A stretch of 64,000 nt of DNA from an uncultured Collinsella sp. (GTDB lineage Bacteria; Actinomycetota; Coriobacteriia; Coriobacteriales; Coriobacteriaceae), in NCBI GenBank assembly GCA_947642445.1, contig CANRSF010000002.1, positions 1-64,000 on the forward strand. Direction: 5' to 3'. The translations under genes were made by a program, and so were the position numbers. Below are positions 25,835 through 33,675 of the stretch, piece after piece. Position 1 is the stretch's first letter; every line of letters starts with the position of its first letter. The notes below the pieces were generated by a model. The model did not search any database and was not told the DNA's origin. It was given only the letters and a program-made list of their open reading frames with translations.

Positions 25835-26365
25835 ATGTACGACTTCGAATCTCAAATCGTCGACATCCCCGACTATCCCGAGCCCGGAGTCATCTTCAAA
25901 GACATCACGCCGCTCTTTGGCAACCCCGAGGCGCTCAAAGCCATGACCGATGCCCTCGCCGAGCACTTTGCCGGCATGGGAATCACCAAGGTCGTGGGTC
26001 CCGAGGCTCGCGGCTTTATGGTGGGCGTTCCCGTGGCCGTCGCTCTGGGCGCCGGCTTTGTTCCCGCACGTAAACCGGGCAAGCTGCCCCGCAAGACGGT
26101 GAGCCAGAGCTATGAGCTCGAATACGGCACCGACTCTATCGAGATCCATGCCGATGCCATTACCTCTAAAGATACCGTGTTGATTCTGGACGACTTGGTC
26201 GCGACGGGCGGAACCGTCGAGGCAACAGGTAAACTTGTGCGAGATATGGGCGCAAAGCTTGTGGGCTACGGGTGTATCCTTGAGCTTGCGTTTCTCAACC
26301 CGCGCGAGAAGCTCACGCCGTCTGATGACGATGTGGAGCTCTTTAGCCTGGTGACGGTAGACTAG
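25835..26365 (+). CDS. apt: Adenine phosphoribosyltransferase
   Basis: Purine salvage: adenine plus PRPP gives AMP. Motifs are DIPDYPEPGVIFKDITPL at the N terminus, VGPEARGFMVGVPVA and the PRPP-binding VLILDDLVATGGTVEA (about residues 115-130). Length 176 aa is normal. The ATG at 25835 has GAAAGG 7 bases upstream; an ATG five codons earlier is less likely. Confidence 0.95.
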   Translation: MYDFESQIVDIPDYPEPGVIFKDITPLFGNPEALKAMTDALAEHFAGMGITKVVGPEARGFMVGVPVAVALGAGFVPARKPGKLPRKTVSQSYELEYGTDSIEIHADAITSKDTVLILDDLVATGGTVEATGKLVRDMGAKLVGYGCILELAFLNPREKLTPSDDDVELFSLVTVD

Positions 26366-26397
26366 CCGTTACCCTTAGTTACTGGAAAGGAAGCTAC

Positions 26398-27495
26398 ATG
26401 CGCACAGCAAACAAGCACAAAAACATGGCACGCTGCGCTGCTACGGCAACCCTCGCTTGTGTTTTGGGCTTGGGCCTCGCGGCTCCTGCCTACGCCGATA
26501 CCGCATCCGACCTTGCCGCTGCTCGTACGAAACTCGAGCAGATCGGCACCCAAACCCAGCAGATTTACGATGAGCTTGCCACGCAGACGCAGGCGCTCGA
26601 TCAGACTGCCGGCGAGATCACGCAAAAGCAGCAGGAGATCGCCGATGGTCAGGCCAAGCTCTCGACCTATGTCGCCGGCGAGTACAAAACCGGCGGTCTG
26701 AGCCTGCTTCAGGTTTTGACGGGTGTCGATGATCTGAGCGATATGCTCAACCGCCTGTTCTACTACGGCAAGGTGTCCGACAAGCAGGCCAAGACCATCC
26801 AAGAGGTAAAGGAGCTTAAGCAGCAGCTCACCGATAAGCAGGCCGAGCAGGAGAAGAACGTCGCCACCACGCAAAAGAAGGTCGACGAGCTTAACGCCCA
26901 GCAGGCTGAAGCCCAGAACGTCGTAAATTCCCTGGATTCGCAGCTGCAGGCCGAGCTTGCCGCCGAGGCCGAGGCCAATGCCGCGCTGCAGGCCGGCATC
27001 AACGCCAGCACCGCCGAGAAGGCCACGGTGAGCAACGACACCGCCGGTACGACCGAGAACACCAACAATGGAGGCGGCGACACGCCTGCACCCACGCCCG
27101 CTCCTGCTCCTACGCCGCAGCCCGCTCCCGCTCCGGCTCCGGCCCCTTCGGCGCCGAGCCAGTCCGTTGACGGCGGCTCCGTTGTTTCGCGTGCCTACAG
27201 CAAGCTTGGTTGCGCTTATTCCTGGGGCGGTATTGGACCGAACAGCTTCGACTGCTCCGGCTTTGTGAGCTACTGCCTCACGGGTCGTTACTGCCGTCTA
27301 GGTACCACTGGTGACTTTATGGGCTGGACTCGTGTGTCTGATCCACAGCCCGGCGACGTCGTAGTTAACTCTTATCACACCGGCATCTACATCGGTAACG
27401 GCCAGATGATCCATGCTTCCGACTACAGCACGGGCGTTATCATCAGCTCCGTCGCAGCCGGTATGAACAACAACTATATCTTCGTGCGTTACTAA
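26398..27495 (+). CDS. Secreted NlpC/P60 peptidoglycan hydrolase with coiled-coil domain
   Basis: A signal peptide (residues 1-33, ending APAYA) precedes a long Gln/Glu/Lys-rich coiled coil (about 36-200), a Pro/Ala linker (about 230-255) and a C-terminal NlpC/P60 domain. The catalytic Cys286 (DCSGFVSY) and His327 (YHTGIYIG) are visible, with a later His in IHASDY. This is the RipA/PcsB-like layout of enzymes that split daughter cells, where the coiled coil often regulates activity. It probably cuts peptide stems in the cell wall. Confidence 0.92.
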   Translation: MRTANKHKNMARCAATATLACVLGLGLAAPAYADTASDLAAARTKLEQIGTQTQQIYDELATQTQALDQTAGEITQKQQEIADGQAKLSTYVAGEYKTGGLSLLQVLTGVDDLSDMLNRLFYYGKVSDKQAKTIQEVKELKQQLTDKQAEQEKNVATTQKKVDELNAQQAEAQNVVNSLDSQLQAELAAEAEANAALQAGINASTAEKATVSNDTAGTTENTNNGGGDTPAPTPAPAPTPQPAPAPAPAPSAPSQSVDGGSVVSRAYSKLGCAYSWGGIGPNSFDCSGFVSYCLTGRYCRLGTTGDFMGWTRVSDPQPGDVVVNSYHTGIYIGNGQMIHASDYSTGVIISSVAAGMNNNYIFVRY

Positions 27496-27520
27496 GTCAT
27501 CTTACACAGCGTGTGAATGT

Positions 27521-27560
27521 GGACCTCGTGGCTTTAAGTCGCGAGGTCCATTCTATTTTT
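27521..27560 (+). terminator. Probable terminator of the NlpC/P60 gene
   Basis: GGACCTCG (27521-27528) and CGAGGTCC (27542-27549) form an 8-bp stem, followed by a T-rich stretch (TTCTATTTTT). Confidence 0.7.
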
Positions 27561-27569
27561 CTCTAATCT

Positions 27570-27608
27570 TGTACGGCTATCTAGTATTCAAAACTAGATA
27601 GCCGTACA
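27570..27608. promoter_or_regulatory. 16-bp perfect inverted repeat upstream of degV (probable operator)
   Basis: The two 16-bp arms (27570-27585 and 27593-27608) are perfectly complementary around a 7-nt spacer. The half-site is GGCTATCTAGT and its complement. No T run follows, so it is not a terminator. A good -10 box, TATAAT (27627-27632), lies 18 bp downstream and has no recognisable -35, so the palindrome covers the -35 region. A very similar half-site lies in the promoter of the DUF1836 regulator gene at 29249-29259. Confidence 0.7.
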
Positions 27609-27661
27609 TTCAGTTTGCAAGATGGCTATAATTGTTGAGGAACAATTAGAAAGGACCCTCT

Positions 27662-28528
27662 ATGAGCTGGGCACTTATCTCTGATTCGAGCTGCAATCTT
27701 CGCGATTGGCAGCCAACCGCACCTCATACCACCTTTGCATTTGCACCCCTTAAGATCCGAGTGGGGGAGCGTGAGTTTGTCGATGACCTCACGCTCGACG
27801 TTCACGAGCTCAATTGCGCCGTGCAGGCGGAGTCGAGCGCTTCTTCGAGCGCCTGTCCAAGCGTAGGTGAGTGGGCCGAACTCTTTAGGCTTGCCGACAA
27901 GACGATTTGTATGCCCATCTCGGAGGGCGTCTCGGGAAGCTACAATGCCGCGGCCACCGCACGTGACATGGTGCTTGCCGAAGAGCCGGACCGACAGATT
28001 CATCTGGTCAATTCACGCGGAGCCGGCGGCAAAATGGACCTGATCTTCCTGCTGTTCGACCGCTATCTTGCAAGCAACCCGGATACCTCCTTTGAGGACG
28101 CCTGCGCCTACTTCGATAGCTTGGAGCAGCAGAGCAAGATCCTCTTTAGTTTGTGCAATTACGAAAACCTGGCCAAAGCCGGACGTATCCCTAAGGCAGC
28201 CGGCGTCATTGCCAACAAGCTCAATATTCGCATTTTGGGCACGGCGAGTGAGGCCGGTAAAATCGAACTCGTCGGACACACGCGTGGCGAAAAGAAGATG
28301 TTCAACAAGATCATCGACACCATGGAAGCCGAGGGTTTTACGGGCGGCGAGGTCGTCATCGACCATGTCGAGAATGAGGCAGGCGCCCAGGCACTTGCCA
28401 GCCGCATTGTGGAGCGCTGGCCAGGCTCCAAGACTATCATCATGCCCTGCAACGGCCTGGATTCCTATTACGCCGAGATGCACGGCCTCATCATCGGCTA
28501 CGGCATGGACGTGGCTTCGGGCCAATAA
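27662..28528 (+). CDS. DegV family fatty-acid-binding protein
   Basis: DegV (FakB-like) proteins bind a fatty acid and present it to a fatty-acid kinase for use in phospholipid synthesis. Typical segments are the N-terminal WALISDSSCNL, the EGVSGSYNAA motif (about residues 86-95) and HLVNSRGAGGKMDL. At 288 aa the length is normal. No fakA gene lies in the window. The gene has its own promoter region with the long palindrome at 27570-27608. Confidence 0.88.
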   Translation: MSWALISDSSCNLRDWQPTAPHTTFAFAPLKIRVGEREFVDDLTLDVHELNCAVQAESSASSSACPSVGEWAELFRLADKTICMPISEGVSGSYNAAATARDMVLAEEPDRQIHLVNSRGAGGKMDLIFLLFDRYLASNPDTSFEDACAYFDSLEQQSKILFSLCNYENLAKAGRIPKAAGVIANKLNIRILGTASEAGKIELVGHTRGEKKMFNKIIDTMEAEGFTGGEVVIDHVENEAGAQALASRIVERWPGSKTIIMPCNGLDSYYAEMHGLIIGYGMDVASGQ

Positions 28529-28548
28529 AGTCCAACTAAGCAAAAATA

Positions 28549-28594
28549 CGGGCGGGACAAAGTGACAGATGGCTCTTTGTCCCGCCCGTTTTAT
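28549..28594. terminator. Bidirectional terminator between degV and the DUF1836 gene
   Basis: CGGGCGGGACAAAG (28549-28562) and CTTTGTCCCGCCCG (28575-28588) form a 14-bp perfect stem. TTTTA follows on the plus strand and TATTTTT on the minus strand, fitting the two convergent genes. Confidence 0.92.
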
Positions 28595-28601
28595 ACGTCG
28601 G

Positions 28602-29213
28602 CTAGCTATTAAACCCGTTGAACTTGAGATAGCTCATTAGGTACGCCTTCGAAACGAAGGACGAAACCGCACTGCGCACAAGCAGCGACTCACGCGTTAC
28701 CTGATGCGCCGTATCGGGAACCGGCGTCTGCTCGACGGAAAACGCCGAACGAATCGATGCCTCGAGCTGATCGACCACATAATCGAAGGCCGTCGGGGCA
28801 TCGTAGCTCAAACGCTGAATGTTAAAGAGTGCCTGCACCGCAGCAATAGGTAAGACCTGCTTAAAGAGGCAGATAGCGATCAGGCGGGCAATCTGCTCGC
28901 GGCCATATTGCTTTTTGACCGGAGCAGGCACCAGGCCGACCTTCACGTAGTTATTGATCATCGATGGCGTAATGACAGGGTGCTCAACGCAAATGGACAG
29001 CGGCTCCATCCACAGCGCAACATACTCAATGACCTGGTCGCGGTAGAGCGTCACATTGGGCAACTGGTCATAGCGCGACAGACTCAACGTATTGAGTTTG
29101 CACACGATTTCGGACTGAATAAATGCATCGGGCAGCACCGTGGGCTGAATATCCTCGGGCTTAATACTGACCGACGAATCGGACATCGGAATAACGTGTT
29201 TAACGTGGTTCAT
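28602..29213 (-). CDS. DUF1836 domain protein, putative MerR-like transcription regulator
   Basis: A 203-aa protein whose central part resembles a MerR-type helix-turn-helix (MINNYVKVGLVPAPVKKQYG, about residues 84-103, then LIAICLFKQVLPIAAVQALF). I read it as DUF1836, a family of presumed regulators. GGAGG lies a few bases before the ATG at 29213; a longer upstream reading has no ribosome binding site. It is convergent with degV, and both genes carry related sequences in their promoters, so it may control degV and itself. Confidence 0.75.
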   Translation of the reverse strand: MNHVKHVIPMSDSSVSIKPEDIQPTVLPDAFIQSEIVCKLNTLSLSRYDQLPNVTLYRDQVIEYVALWMEPLSICVEHPVITPSMINNYVKVGLVPAPVKKQYGREQIARLIAICLFKQVLPIAAVQALFNIQRLSYDAPTAFDYVVDQLEASIRSAFSVEQTPVPDTAHQVTRESLLVRSAVSSFVSKAYLMSYLKFNGFNS

Positions 29214-29237
29214 AAAGGTCCTCCGTTCATTTTCTAT

Positions 29238-29266
29238 ATTGTATTCTAGGTTATCTAGTTTTGCAT
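29238..29266 (-). promoter_or_regulatory. Promoter of the DUF1836 gene with degV-like operator half-site
   Basis: On the minus strand TACAAT (29243-29238) is a likely -10 box and ATGCAA (29266-29261) a weak -35 at 17 bp. Between them lies ACTAGATAACC (29259-29249), matching ten of eleven bases of the half-site ACTAGATAGCC in the palindrome upstream of degV. The location suits autorepression. Confidence 0.5.
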
Positions 29267-29285
29267 ACCACATAGCCGGCAAGTA

Positions 29286-29327
29286 AAAGTGGTTGGACAA
29301 CACATTGATGCATCGTCCAACCACTTT
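29286..29327 (-). terminator. Probable terminator of trxB
   Basis: AAAGTGGTTGGAC (29286-29298) and GTCCAACCACTTT (29315-29327) form a 13-bp perfect stem. Read on the minus strand it ends in CCACTTTTACTT, a modest U run, 41 bases after the trxB stop. Confidence 0.75.
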
Positions 29328-29367
29328 GTGTAAAGATAGCAACCTTACATAAGATATATTATCGTAC

Positions 29368-30306
29368 TTATCCACGGAGAAACGCGTATGCGCTCGTTGC
29401 TGCTATGGCTCCGTCCGAAACAGCGGTCACAACCTGGCGTAAACGTTTGGAACGGATATCGCCAGCGGCAAATAGACCTGGCATGCGGGTCGCCATGGAT
29501 TCATCAGTCAGAATGCCGCCATCAGGCGCCAGATCGACTAGATGCTCAACAAGCTCGGTATGGGGCTGCGTTCCGGTAAAGACAAAGATGCCAAACGAGC
29601 CGGGCTCAAATGACTCGGTATGAGTCTCGCCGGATGCATTGTCCTTAAAGGTAATCGTCGTTGGCATGGCTTCGCCCGATAGCTCTACAATACTAGTTTG
29701 GTACCTAACTGTAATATTGTCCTTTGCGAGTACTTTCTGAACAACACCATCGGGCGCACGGAACTGGTCGCGGCGCAGCACGATGGTCACACTGCTGGCA
29801 ATGTCGGACAGGAACAGCGCCTCTTCGCATGCCGAATTGCCACCACCGATTACAAAAACCTGCTTGCCGCGGAAAAACATGCCGTCACATGTTGCGCAAT
29901 ATGAAACGCCACGACCGCGATACGTATCCTCGCCTGCGAAACCTGCCGGACGCGGCGTGGCACCCATGCAAGCGATAACGCTCGAGGCCAGCGTATCGCC
30001 CATATCGTGATGCACCGTAAACAACGCTGCATCGGCATCGTAATCGATATCCGTAACCATGCTCCATGTAACCTGTGCTCCCAGGCCCTCTGCATGCTGC
30101 TGAAAACGCTCGCCGAGTTCGGCGCCACTCAGGAGCGGGATACCCGGATAGTTCTCGACCTCATTGGTTGTGGCGATCTGCCCTCCCGACATGCCCTGCT
30201 CAATCACGGTCGTCGTCAGGTTGGCACGCGCAGCATAAATGGCGGCAGCATAGCCCGCGGGACCGCCGCCGATAATCGCAACATCGATCGGCTGATCGGT
30301 AGTCAT
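29368..30306 (-). CDS. trxB: Thioredoxin reductase (NAD(P)/FAD-dependent)
   Basis: Reduces thioredoxin with electrons from NADPH through FAD. FAD-binding GGGPAGYAAA is at residues 13-22, the redox-active pair is Cys137-Cys140 (CATC), the second nucleotide motif is VIGGGNSACEEA, and the C-terminal FAGDIRSKRLRQVVTA segment is typical. The 312-aa length is normal. The ATG at 30306 has GAGAGGAC upstream. No thioredoxin gene is adjacent. Confidence 0.94.
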   Translation of the reverse strand: MTTDQPIDVAIIGGGPAGYAAAIYAARANLTTTVIEQGMSGGQIATTNEVENYPGIPLLSGAELGERFQQHAEGLGAQVTWSMVTDIDYDADAALFTVHHDMGDTLASSVIACMGATPRPAGFAGEDTYRGRGVSYCATCDGMFFRGKQVFVIGGGNSACEEALFLSDIASSVTIVLRRDQFRAPDGVVQKVLAKDNITVRYQTSIVELSGEAMPTTITFKDNASGETHTESFEPGSFGIFVFTGTQPHTELVEHLVDLAPDGGILTDESMATRMPGLFAAGDIRSKRLRQVVTAVSDGAIAATSAYAFLRG

Positions 30307-30424
30307 GGAATGTCCTCTCGTCGAAACATTGACGTTCTTTGCGCTCATACCCAAATTTAAGCAAACGTGACACTCATGCACTACAATGATAAATCCGTAT
30401 TACAAAGCTGAAGGGGAGTTATCG

Positions 30425-31726
30425 ATGGATCAGACGCAGACGAGCGACGACGCTCCCCTGCTTACGCTCAGCACTCCCCAATCGAAGAAAACCACGCTCT
30501 CGGCTCAGCAAAAACCTCTCGTGACCATCGTGCACGCCTCGGTCGGCTCGGGCCACAAGGCCGCCGCAAATGCGATTACGCAGGCATTCGACCTCATCCG
30601 CGGCACCAATGGCATCCCCGAGGATGTTGAGATTGAAGTACTCGATATCCTTGATTTTGGACGTATTAAATTCGACGGCAATAAAACCGCGGCTTCTTTT
30701 ACGGGAGCCACGCGCCCCATTTACGACCTGACCTGGCGATATACGCTTACGGGACATCTGCTCTGGGGTGGCGGCACAGCATGGTCGCGAATTATGTTCC
30801 CCGCCTTCAACGAATATATTCGTAGCCGCAGGCCCATAGCCGTGGTCGCAACGCACATCACAGCAGCCAATGTCGCCGTGGGCGCCCGCGTAATTACGGG
30901 TATCGATTATCCGGTCATCTGCGTGCCGACCGACTACGAAGTCGAGGGCTGGTGGCCCCACAAGGACACCGATTTATTCTGTGTTGCCAACGAATTTATG
31001 GCCGAAACGCTGCGTCCGCGCAAGGTGCTCGAAACTAAGATTCGCATTACCGGCATTCCTATTCGCGCCGGATTCGACACGGATTACGATCGCGAGGAAG
31101 AGCTAGCTAAGTTCAACCTCCCCACCGACAAGACCGTCGTGCTGGTAATGGCCGGTGCCAGCTTGCCTCAACCGTACGTTCGCTTTCGCGCGGAGATGGA
31201 CCGCACCCTCCCCTTCCTGCGCAGTTTCGAAGACATGCACTTTGTCTTTTTGCCGGGCAAGGATAAGGAATACGCCACCCGTCTCAAAACGCTCTTCGAG
31301 GCCATGAAACTCGAGAACGTCACGGTTCTTGACTATGTCGATGATATGGCAGCGCTTATGCACGGCTGCGACCTGGCAATTCTCAAATCGGGCGGACTCA
31401 CCGTCACCGAGTGCCTATGCGCACATCTGCCGATGATCCTGCTGGGCAAATCGTACGGCCAGGAAAAGGCCAACACCACGATGCTCACCGGCATGGGCGC
31501 CAGCATGCACGTCACCACGGCACGAGAACTCATCGTAACCCTGCGCCACCTGCACGACCATCCCGAATCACTCAAAGCCCTACTCATCAACGGCGAAGTT
31601 CTACGCCGCCCCCACGCAGCCGAAGACATAGCCATCGCAACCATGGAGCTCGTAGGCAAACCCCAAAAGCGCAAAAGGGCCTTCTGCCGCTTCTACTGGG
31701 GCGGAAAACCCGCGCACATCCGCTAG
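30425..31726 (+). CDS. Diacylglycerol glycosyltransferase, MGDG synthase/UgtP family (GT28)
   Basis: Transfers sugar from a UDP-sugar to diacylglycerol, making membrane glycolipid or the anchor of a lipoglycan. The N-terminal MGDG-synthase domain begins near residue 37 with TIVHASVGSGHKAAANAI. The C-terminal donor-binding part contains LKSGGLTVTECLC and an LLGKSYGQEKANT segment. The 433-aa length fits. An AAGGGGAG site precedes the ATG. Donor and product cannot be read from sequence. The stop is 18 bases before the first large hairpin element. Confidence 0.88.
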   Translation: MDQTQTSDDAPLLTLSTPQSKKTTLSAQQKPLVTIVHASVGSGHKAAANAITQAFDLIRGTNGIPEDVEIEVLDILDFGRIKFDGNKTAASFTGATRPIYDLTWRYTLTGHLLWGGGTAWSRIMFPAFNEYIRSRRPIAVVATHITAANVAVGARVITGIDYPVICVPTDYEVEGWWPHKDTDLFCVANEFMAETLRPRKVLETKIRITGIPIRAGFDTDYDREEELAKFNLPTDKTVVLVMAGASLPQPYVRFRAEMDRTLPFLRSFEDMHFVFLPGKDKEYATRLKTLFEAMKLENVTVLDYVDDMAALMHGCDLAILKSGGLTVTECLCAHLPMILLGKSYGQEKANTTMLTGMGASMHVTTARELIVTLRHLHDHPESLKALLINGEVLRRPHAAEDIAIATMELVGKPQKRKRAFCRFYWGGKPAHIR

Positions 31727-31744
31727 CGTCTTAATTTCCGCTTG

Positions 31745-31838
31745 CCTGTGGGAGGCCCCTATATATCATCCCGTGCTCAAACATTCTCGCTTCGCTGCGA
31801 AACTGCGCGCGGGACGATATATAGGGGCCTCCCGCAGG
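31745..31838 (+). repeat. Large hairpin element A (family 1)
   Basis: Arms 31745-31775 and 31808-31838 pair over 31 positions with 28 Watson-Crick pairs, two G-T pairs and one mismatch. The 32-nt loop (31776-31807) begins CTCAAACATTCTCGC and ends GAAACTGCG. The same loop, extended by about 7 nt, occurs in element B on the opposite strand, but the outer part of the stem has a different sequence there. It begins 18 bases after the upstream stop codon, in sense orientation. No U run follows, so it is not a plain terminator. Confidence 0.85.
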
Positions 31839-31919
31839 TAAGCTGCGTTAACGTACCAGCGGCTATACCAGATTCCCCACCAGTAGAATCTGCAAAGGGG
31901 AACCAGAAAATATAAATAC

Positions 31920-31968
31920 AGTAAGTCGATGCGACAAAGGAGGCGTCCCTTCATCGCATCGACTTACT
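31920..31968. repeat. Hairpin between elements A and B
   Basis: AGTAAGTCGATGCGA (31920-31934) and TCGCATCGACTTACT (31954-31968) are a 15-bp perfect inverted repeat. The 19-nt loop can form an extra AAGG/CCTT pairing. The rest of the 31727-32119 gap, apart from this hairpin and elements A and B, holds no reading frame I would call a gene. Confidence 0.75.
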
Positions 31969-32001
31969 AGAAAAGTAAATATTGTTTCAAGCGAGTAGCC
32001 G

Positions 32002-32104
32002 CCCGCCCGGGGCTTACCTATATCGTTCCACGCGCAGTTTCGCAGCGAGCGAAGCGACGCGAGAATGTTTGAGCATGGAATGATATAGGTAAGCCCCGGG
32101 CGGG
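32002..32104 (-). repeat. Large hairpin element B (family 1)
   Basis: Arms 32002-32033 and 32073-32104 pair over 32 positions with one G-T pair and one mismatch. The 39-nt loop read on the minus strand is TCAAACATTCTCGC...TGCGAAACTGC, as in element A. The inner stem differs from A by compensating changes (A: C-G and G-C pairs where B has T-A and A-T), and the outer stem is unrelated (CCCGCCCGGGGC here). It lies 15 bases after the dut stop codon, again in sense orientation. Confidence 0.85.
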
Positions 32105-32119
32105 AGGGATACGGGCGCC

Positions 32120-32563
32120 CTAGGCGATGCCGCTGGAGCCGAAGCCTCCTTTGCCTCGGTCGGTTTCGTCTAGTTCTTCTACTTCTGTGAGTTTGACCGT
32201 GGGGACTTCTTGGATGACGAGTTGGGCTATGCGATCGCCTTTGTTGATTTGGATGTCGTTGGTGGGATCCAGGTTGATAAGGATAACCTTGAGTTCTCCT
32301 CGGTAGTGGGCGTCAATGAGGCCCGGCGTGTTGACTATAGACAGGCCCTGCTTGATGGCCAAGCCGCTGCGGGGCTGGACGAAGCCGGCGTAGCCGTCGG
32401 GCAGGGCGATGGCCAGCCCAGTAGAGACCAGACGGCGTTCGAAGGGCTTCAGGACGCAGTCCTCGTTGGAGCGCAAATCCAAGCCGGCATCAGTGGGATG
32501 GGCGTATTTGGGAAGCTCGACGGTGGGATCGAGACGCTTTATGTTGACGGTAATGTTGGGCAT
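32120..32563 (-). CDS. dut: dUTP diphosphatase
   Basis: Hydrolyses dUTP to dUMP and keeps uracil out of DNA. Trimeric-dUTPase motifs are visible in order: DAGLDLRS (about 26-33), [11 protein letters not shown] (about 64-74), [11 protein letters not shown] (about 81-91), GDRIAQLVI and the C-terminal [10 protein letters not shown]. The 147-aa length is normal. nrdR ends 4 bases upstream. Confidence 0.96.
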   Translation of the reverse strand: MPNITVNIKRLDPTVELPKYAHPTDAGLDLRSNEDCVLKPFERRLVSTGLAIALPDGYAGFVQPRSGLAIKQGLSIVNTPGLIDAHYRGELKVILINLDPTNDIQINKGDRIAQLVIQEVPTVKLTEVEELDETDRGKGGFGSSGIA

Positions 32564-32567
32564 GGAA

Positions 32568-33011
32568 TCACCTTAGCTTGTCGAGCTCTTGCAGAAACTC
32601 ATCGACGTCTTTGAAATCGCGGTAGACCGAGGCAAAGCGGATGTACGCCACCTTGTCAATCTTGGCCAAGCGCTTGAGCACCATGTCACCCAACTCATGG
32701 GACGTGACGGCCGTCAGTGTGCGAGAGCGCAGCTCGACCTCGATGTCATCGATAATCTCATTGAGCTTCTTAGTGTCGATATCACGCTTGATGGTGGCGC
32801 GCATCAAGCCGACGAGCAGCTTATTGCGATCGAACCGCTGCTTAGTTCCATCTGACTTAATGACCTCGATAGGGTCCTCGCATCGCTCAAACGTTGTAAA
32901 GCGGTAGTTACACGAGCAACATTCGCGACGGCGCTTAATGGTGTTATTTGACTCCTGCATACGGGAATCAACGACGCGGGTATGTGCCTTGCCGCATTTG
33001 GGACAGCGCAT
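32568..33011 (-). CDS. nrdR: Transcriptional repressor NrdR
   Basis: Represses ribonucleotide reductase genes when dATP is high. An N-terminal zinc ribbon ([15 protein letters not shown] and [12 protein letters not shown], Cys at 3, 6, 32 and 35 region) is followed by an ATP-cone domain ([17 protein letters not shown]). The 147-aa length is typical. It sits with dut in a nucleotide-related pair. Confidence 0.96.
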   Translation of the reverse strand: MRCPKCGKAHTRVVDSRMQESNNTIKRRRECCSCNYRFTTFERCEDPIEVIKSDGTKQRFDRNKLLVGLMRATIKRDIDTKKLNEIIDDIEVELRSRTLTAVTSHELGDMVLKRLAKIDKVAYIRFASVYRDFKDVDEFLQELDKLR

Positions 33012-33062
33012 GGTACCTCCTCTTAAACGATAACAAGGGTACCATGCGCAGCGCGATAATGA

Positions 33063-33515
33063 TTACGAACGAGCAGGAACCTTAAGATGCGCACCGGCGG
33101 CGAGCGAACCATGCTCCAGATGATTGACGCTACGGATCATGTCGGAAGTCTCTTGCGTGGAAAGGCCTTCGATTGGATATTCTTCGGCAAGCGACCAAAG
33201 AGAATCGCCAGGCTGAACGCGAATGGTCTCGTATGTAACGTTGGAAACGGACTCGGCATACGCAGCGTGACGAGCGCTAAAGACCGACATAGCGAGGACA
33301 AAGAAGAGCGTAAGCGCAACGGCGACGGCGACAATCGTCGGAACCTTCAGGGCAACGCGGGCCGGCGCGACTACAGCCTGCTGATTGCGCGCAGGCTTTA
33401 CGGTCAAAGGCTGAAAGCCGGAGCGGCCACCCTGAACAACCGTAAAAGTGGGTTCTGCAGGCGTCTCGAGCTTAAGGGCGAGGTTTCCCTGGACCATATT
33501 CGTTACGTTCATCAT
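33063..33515 (-). CDS. LysM-domain membrane protein, probable SOS cell-division inhibitor (YneA-like)
   Basis: A 150-aa protein with a single membrane helix (about residues 58-80) and a C-terminal LysM-type domain (VQPGDSLWSLAEEYP, about 101-115, ending LKVPARS). The gene is divergent from lexA, and its promoter carries a LexA box between the -35 and -10 boxes. In Firmicutes and several actinobacteria a LysM protein of this design, divergent from lexA, blocks division during SOS. The function here is inferred from that arrangement. A start one codon in (33512) is equally possible. Confidence 0.75.
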   Translation of the reverse strand: MMNVTNMVQGNLALKLETPAEPTFTVVQGGRSGFQPLTVKPARNQQAVVAPARVALKVPTIVAVAVALTLFFVLAMSVFSARHAAYAESVSNVTYETIRVQPGDSLWSLAEEYPIEGLSTQETSDMIRSVNHLEHGSLAAGAHLKVPARS

Positions 33516-33582
33516 GTTCTCCTCTCGCGTGTTTTGCTGAGAACAGTTTTATCAAGCCGCGCGGACAAAAATGTCTAGCGCG

Positions 33583-33652
33583 AGAACGAATGTTCGGTTA
33601 TTATTATCTTCGAACAGTTGTTCCTGTCAAGCAAAATTCGAACATTTGTTTG
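33583..33652. promoter_or_regulatory. Three LexA boxes between the yneA-like gene and lexA
   Basis: Three sites fit the CGAAC-N4-GTTC type of gram-positive LexA: 33583-33596 (AGAACGAATGTTCG), 33611-33624 (CGAACAGTTGTTCC) and 33639-33652 (CGAACATTTGTTTG). The middle one sits in the spacer of the minus-strand promoter and the last one just before lexA. Confidence 0.85.
33603..33630 (-). promoter_or_regulatory. Promoter of the yneA-like gene
   Basis: TTGACA (33630-33625) and GATAAT (33608-33603) are separated by 16 bp on the minus strand. The spacer is almost wholly occupied by the LexA box at 33611-33624. Confidence 0.75.
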
Positions 33653-33675
33653 ACATGGGTAGAGAGGATGCCCTG

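Noticed and set aside
27570..27608. Palindrome upstream of degV as the terminator of the NlpC/P60 gene
   Set aside because: A separate hairpin with a T run (27521-27560) already serves that gene, and the palindrome has no T run and overlaps the degV promoter.
31745..32104. Hairpins A and B as ordinary rho-independent terminators
   Set aside because: The stems are far longer than usual, the loops are 32-39 nt and conserved between copies, and no U run follows. A role in ending transcripts is still possible but does not explain the structure.
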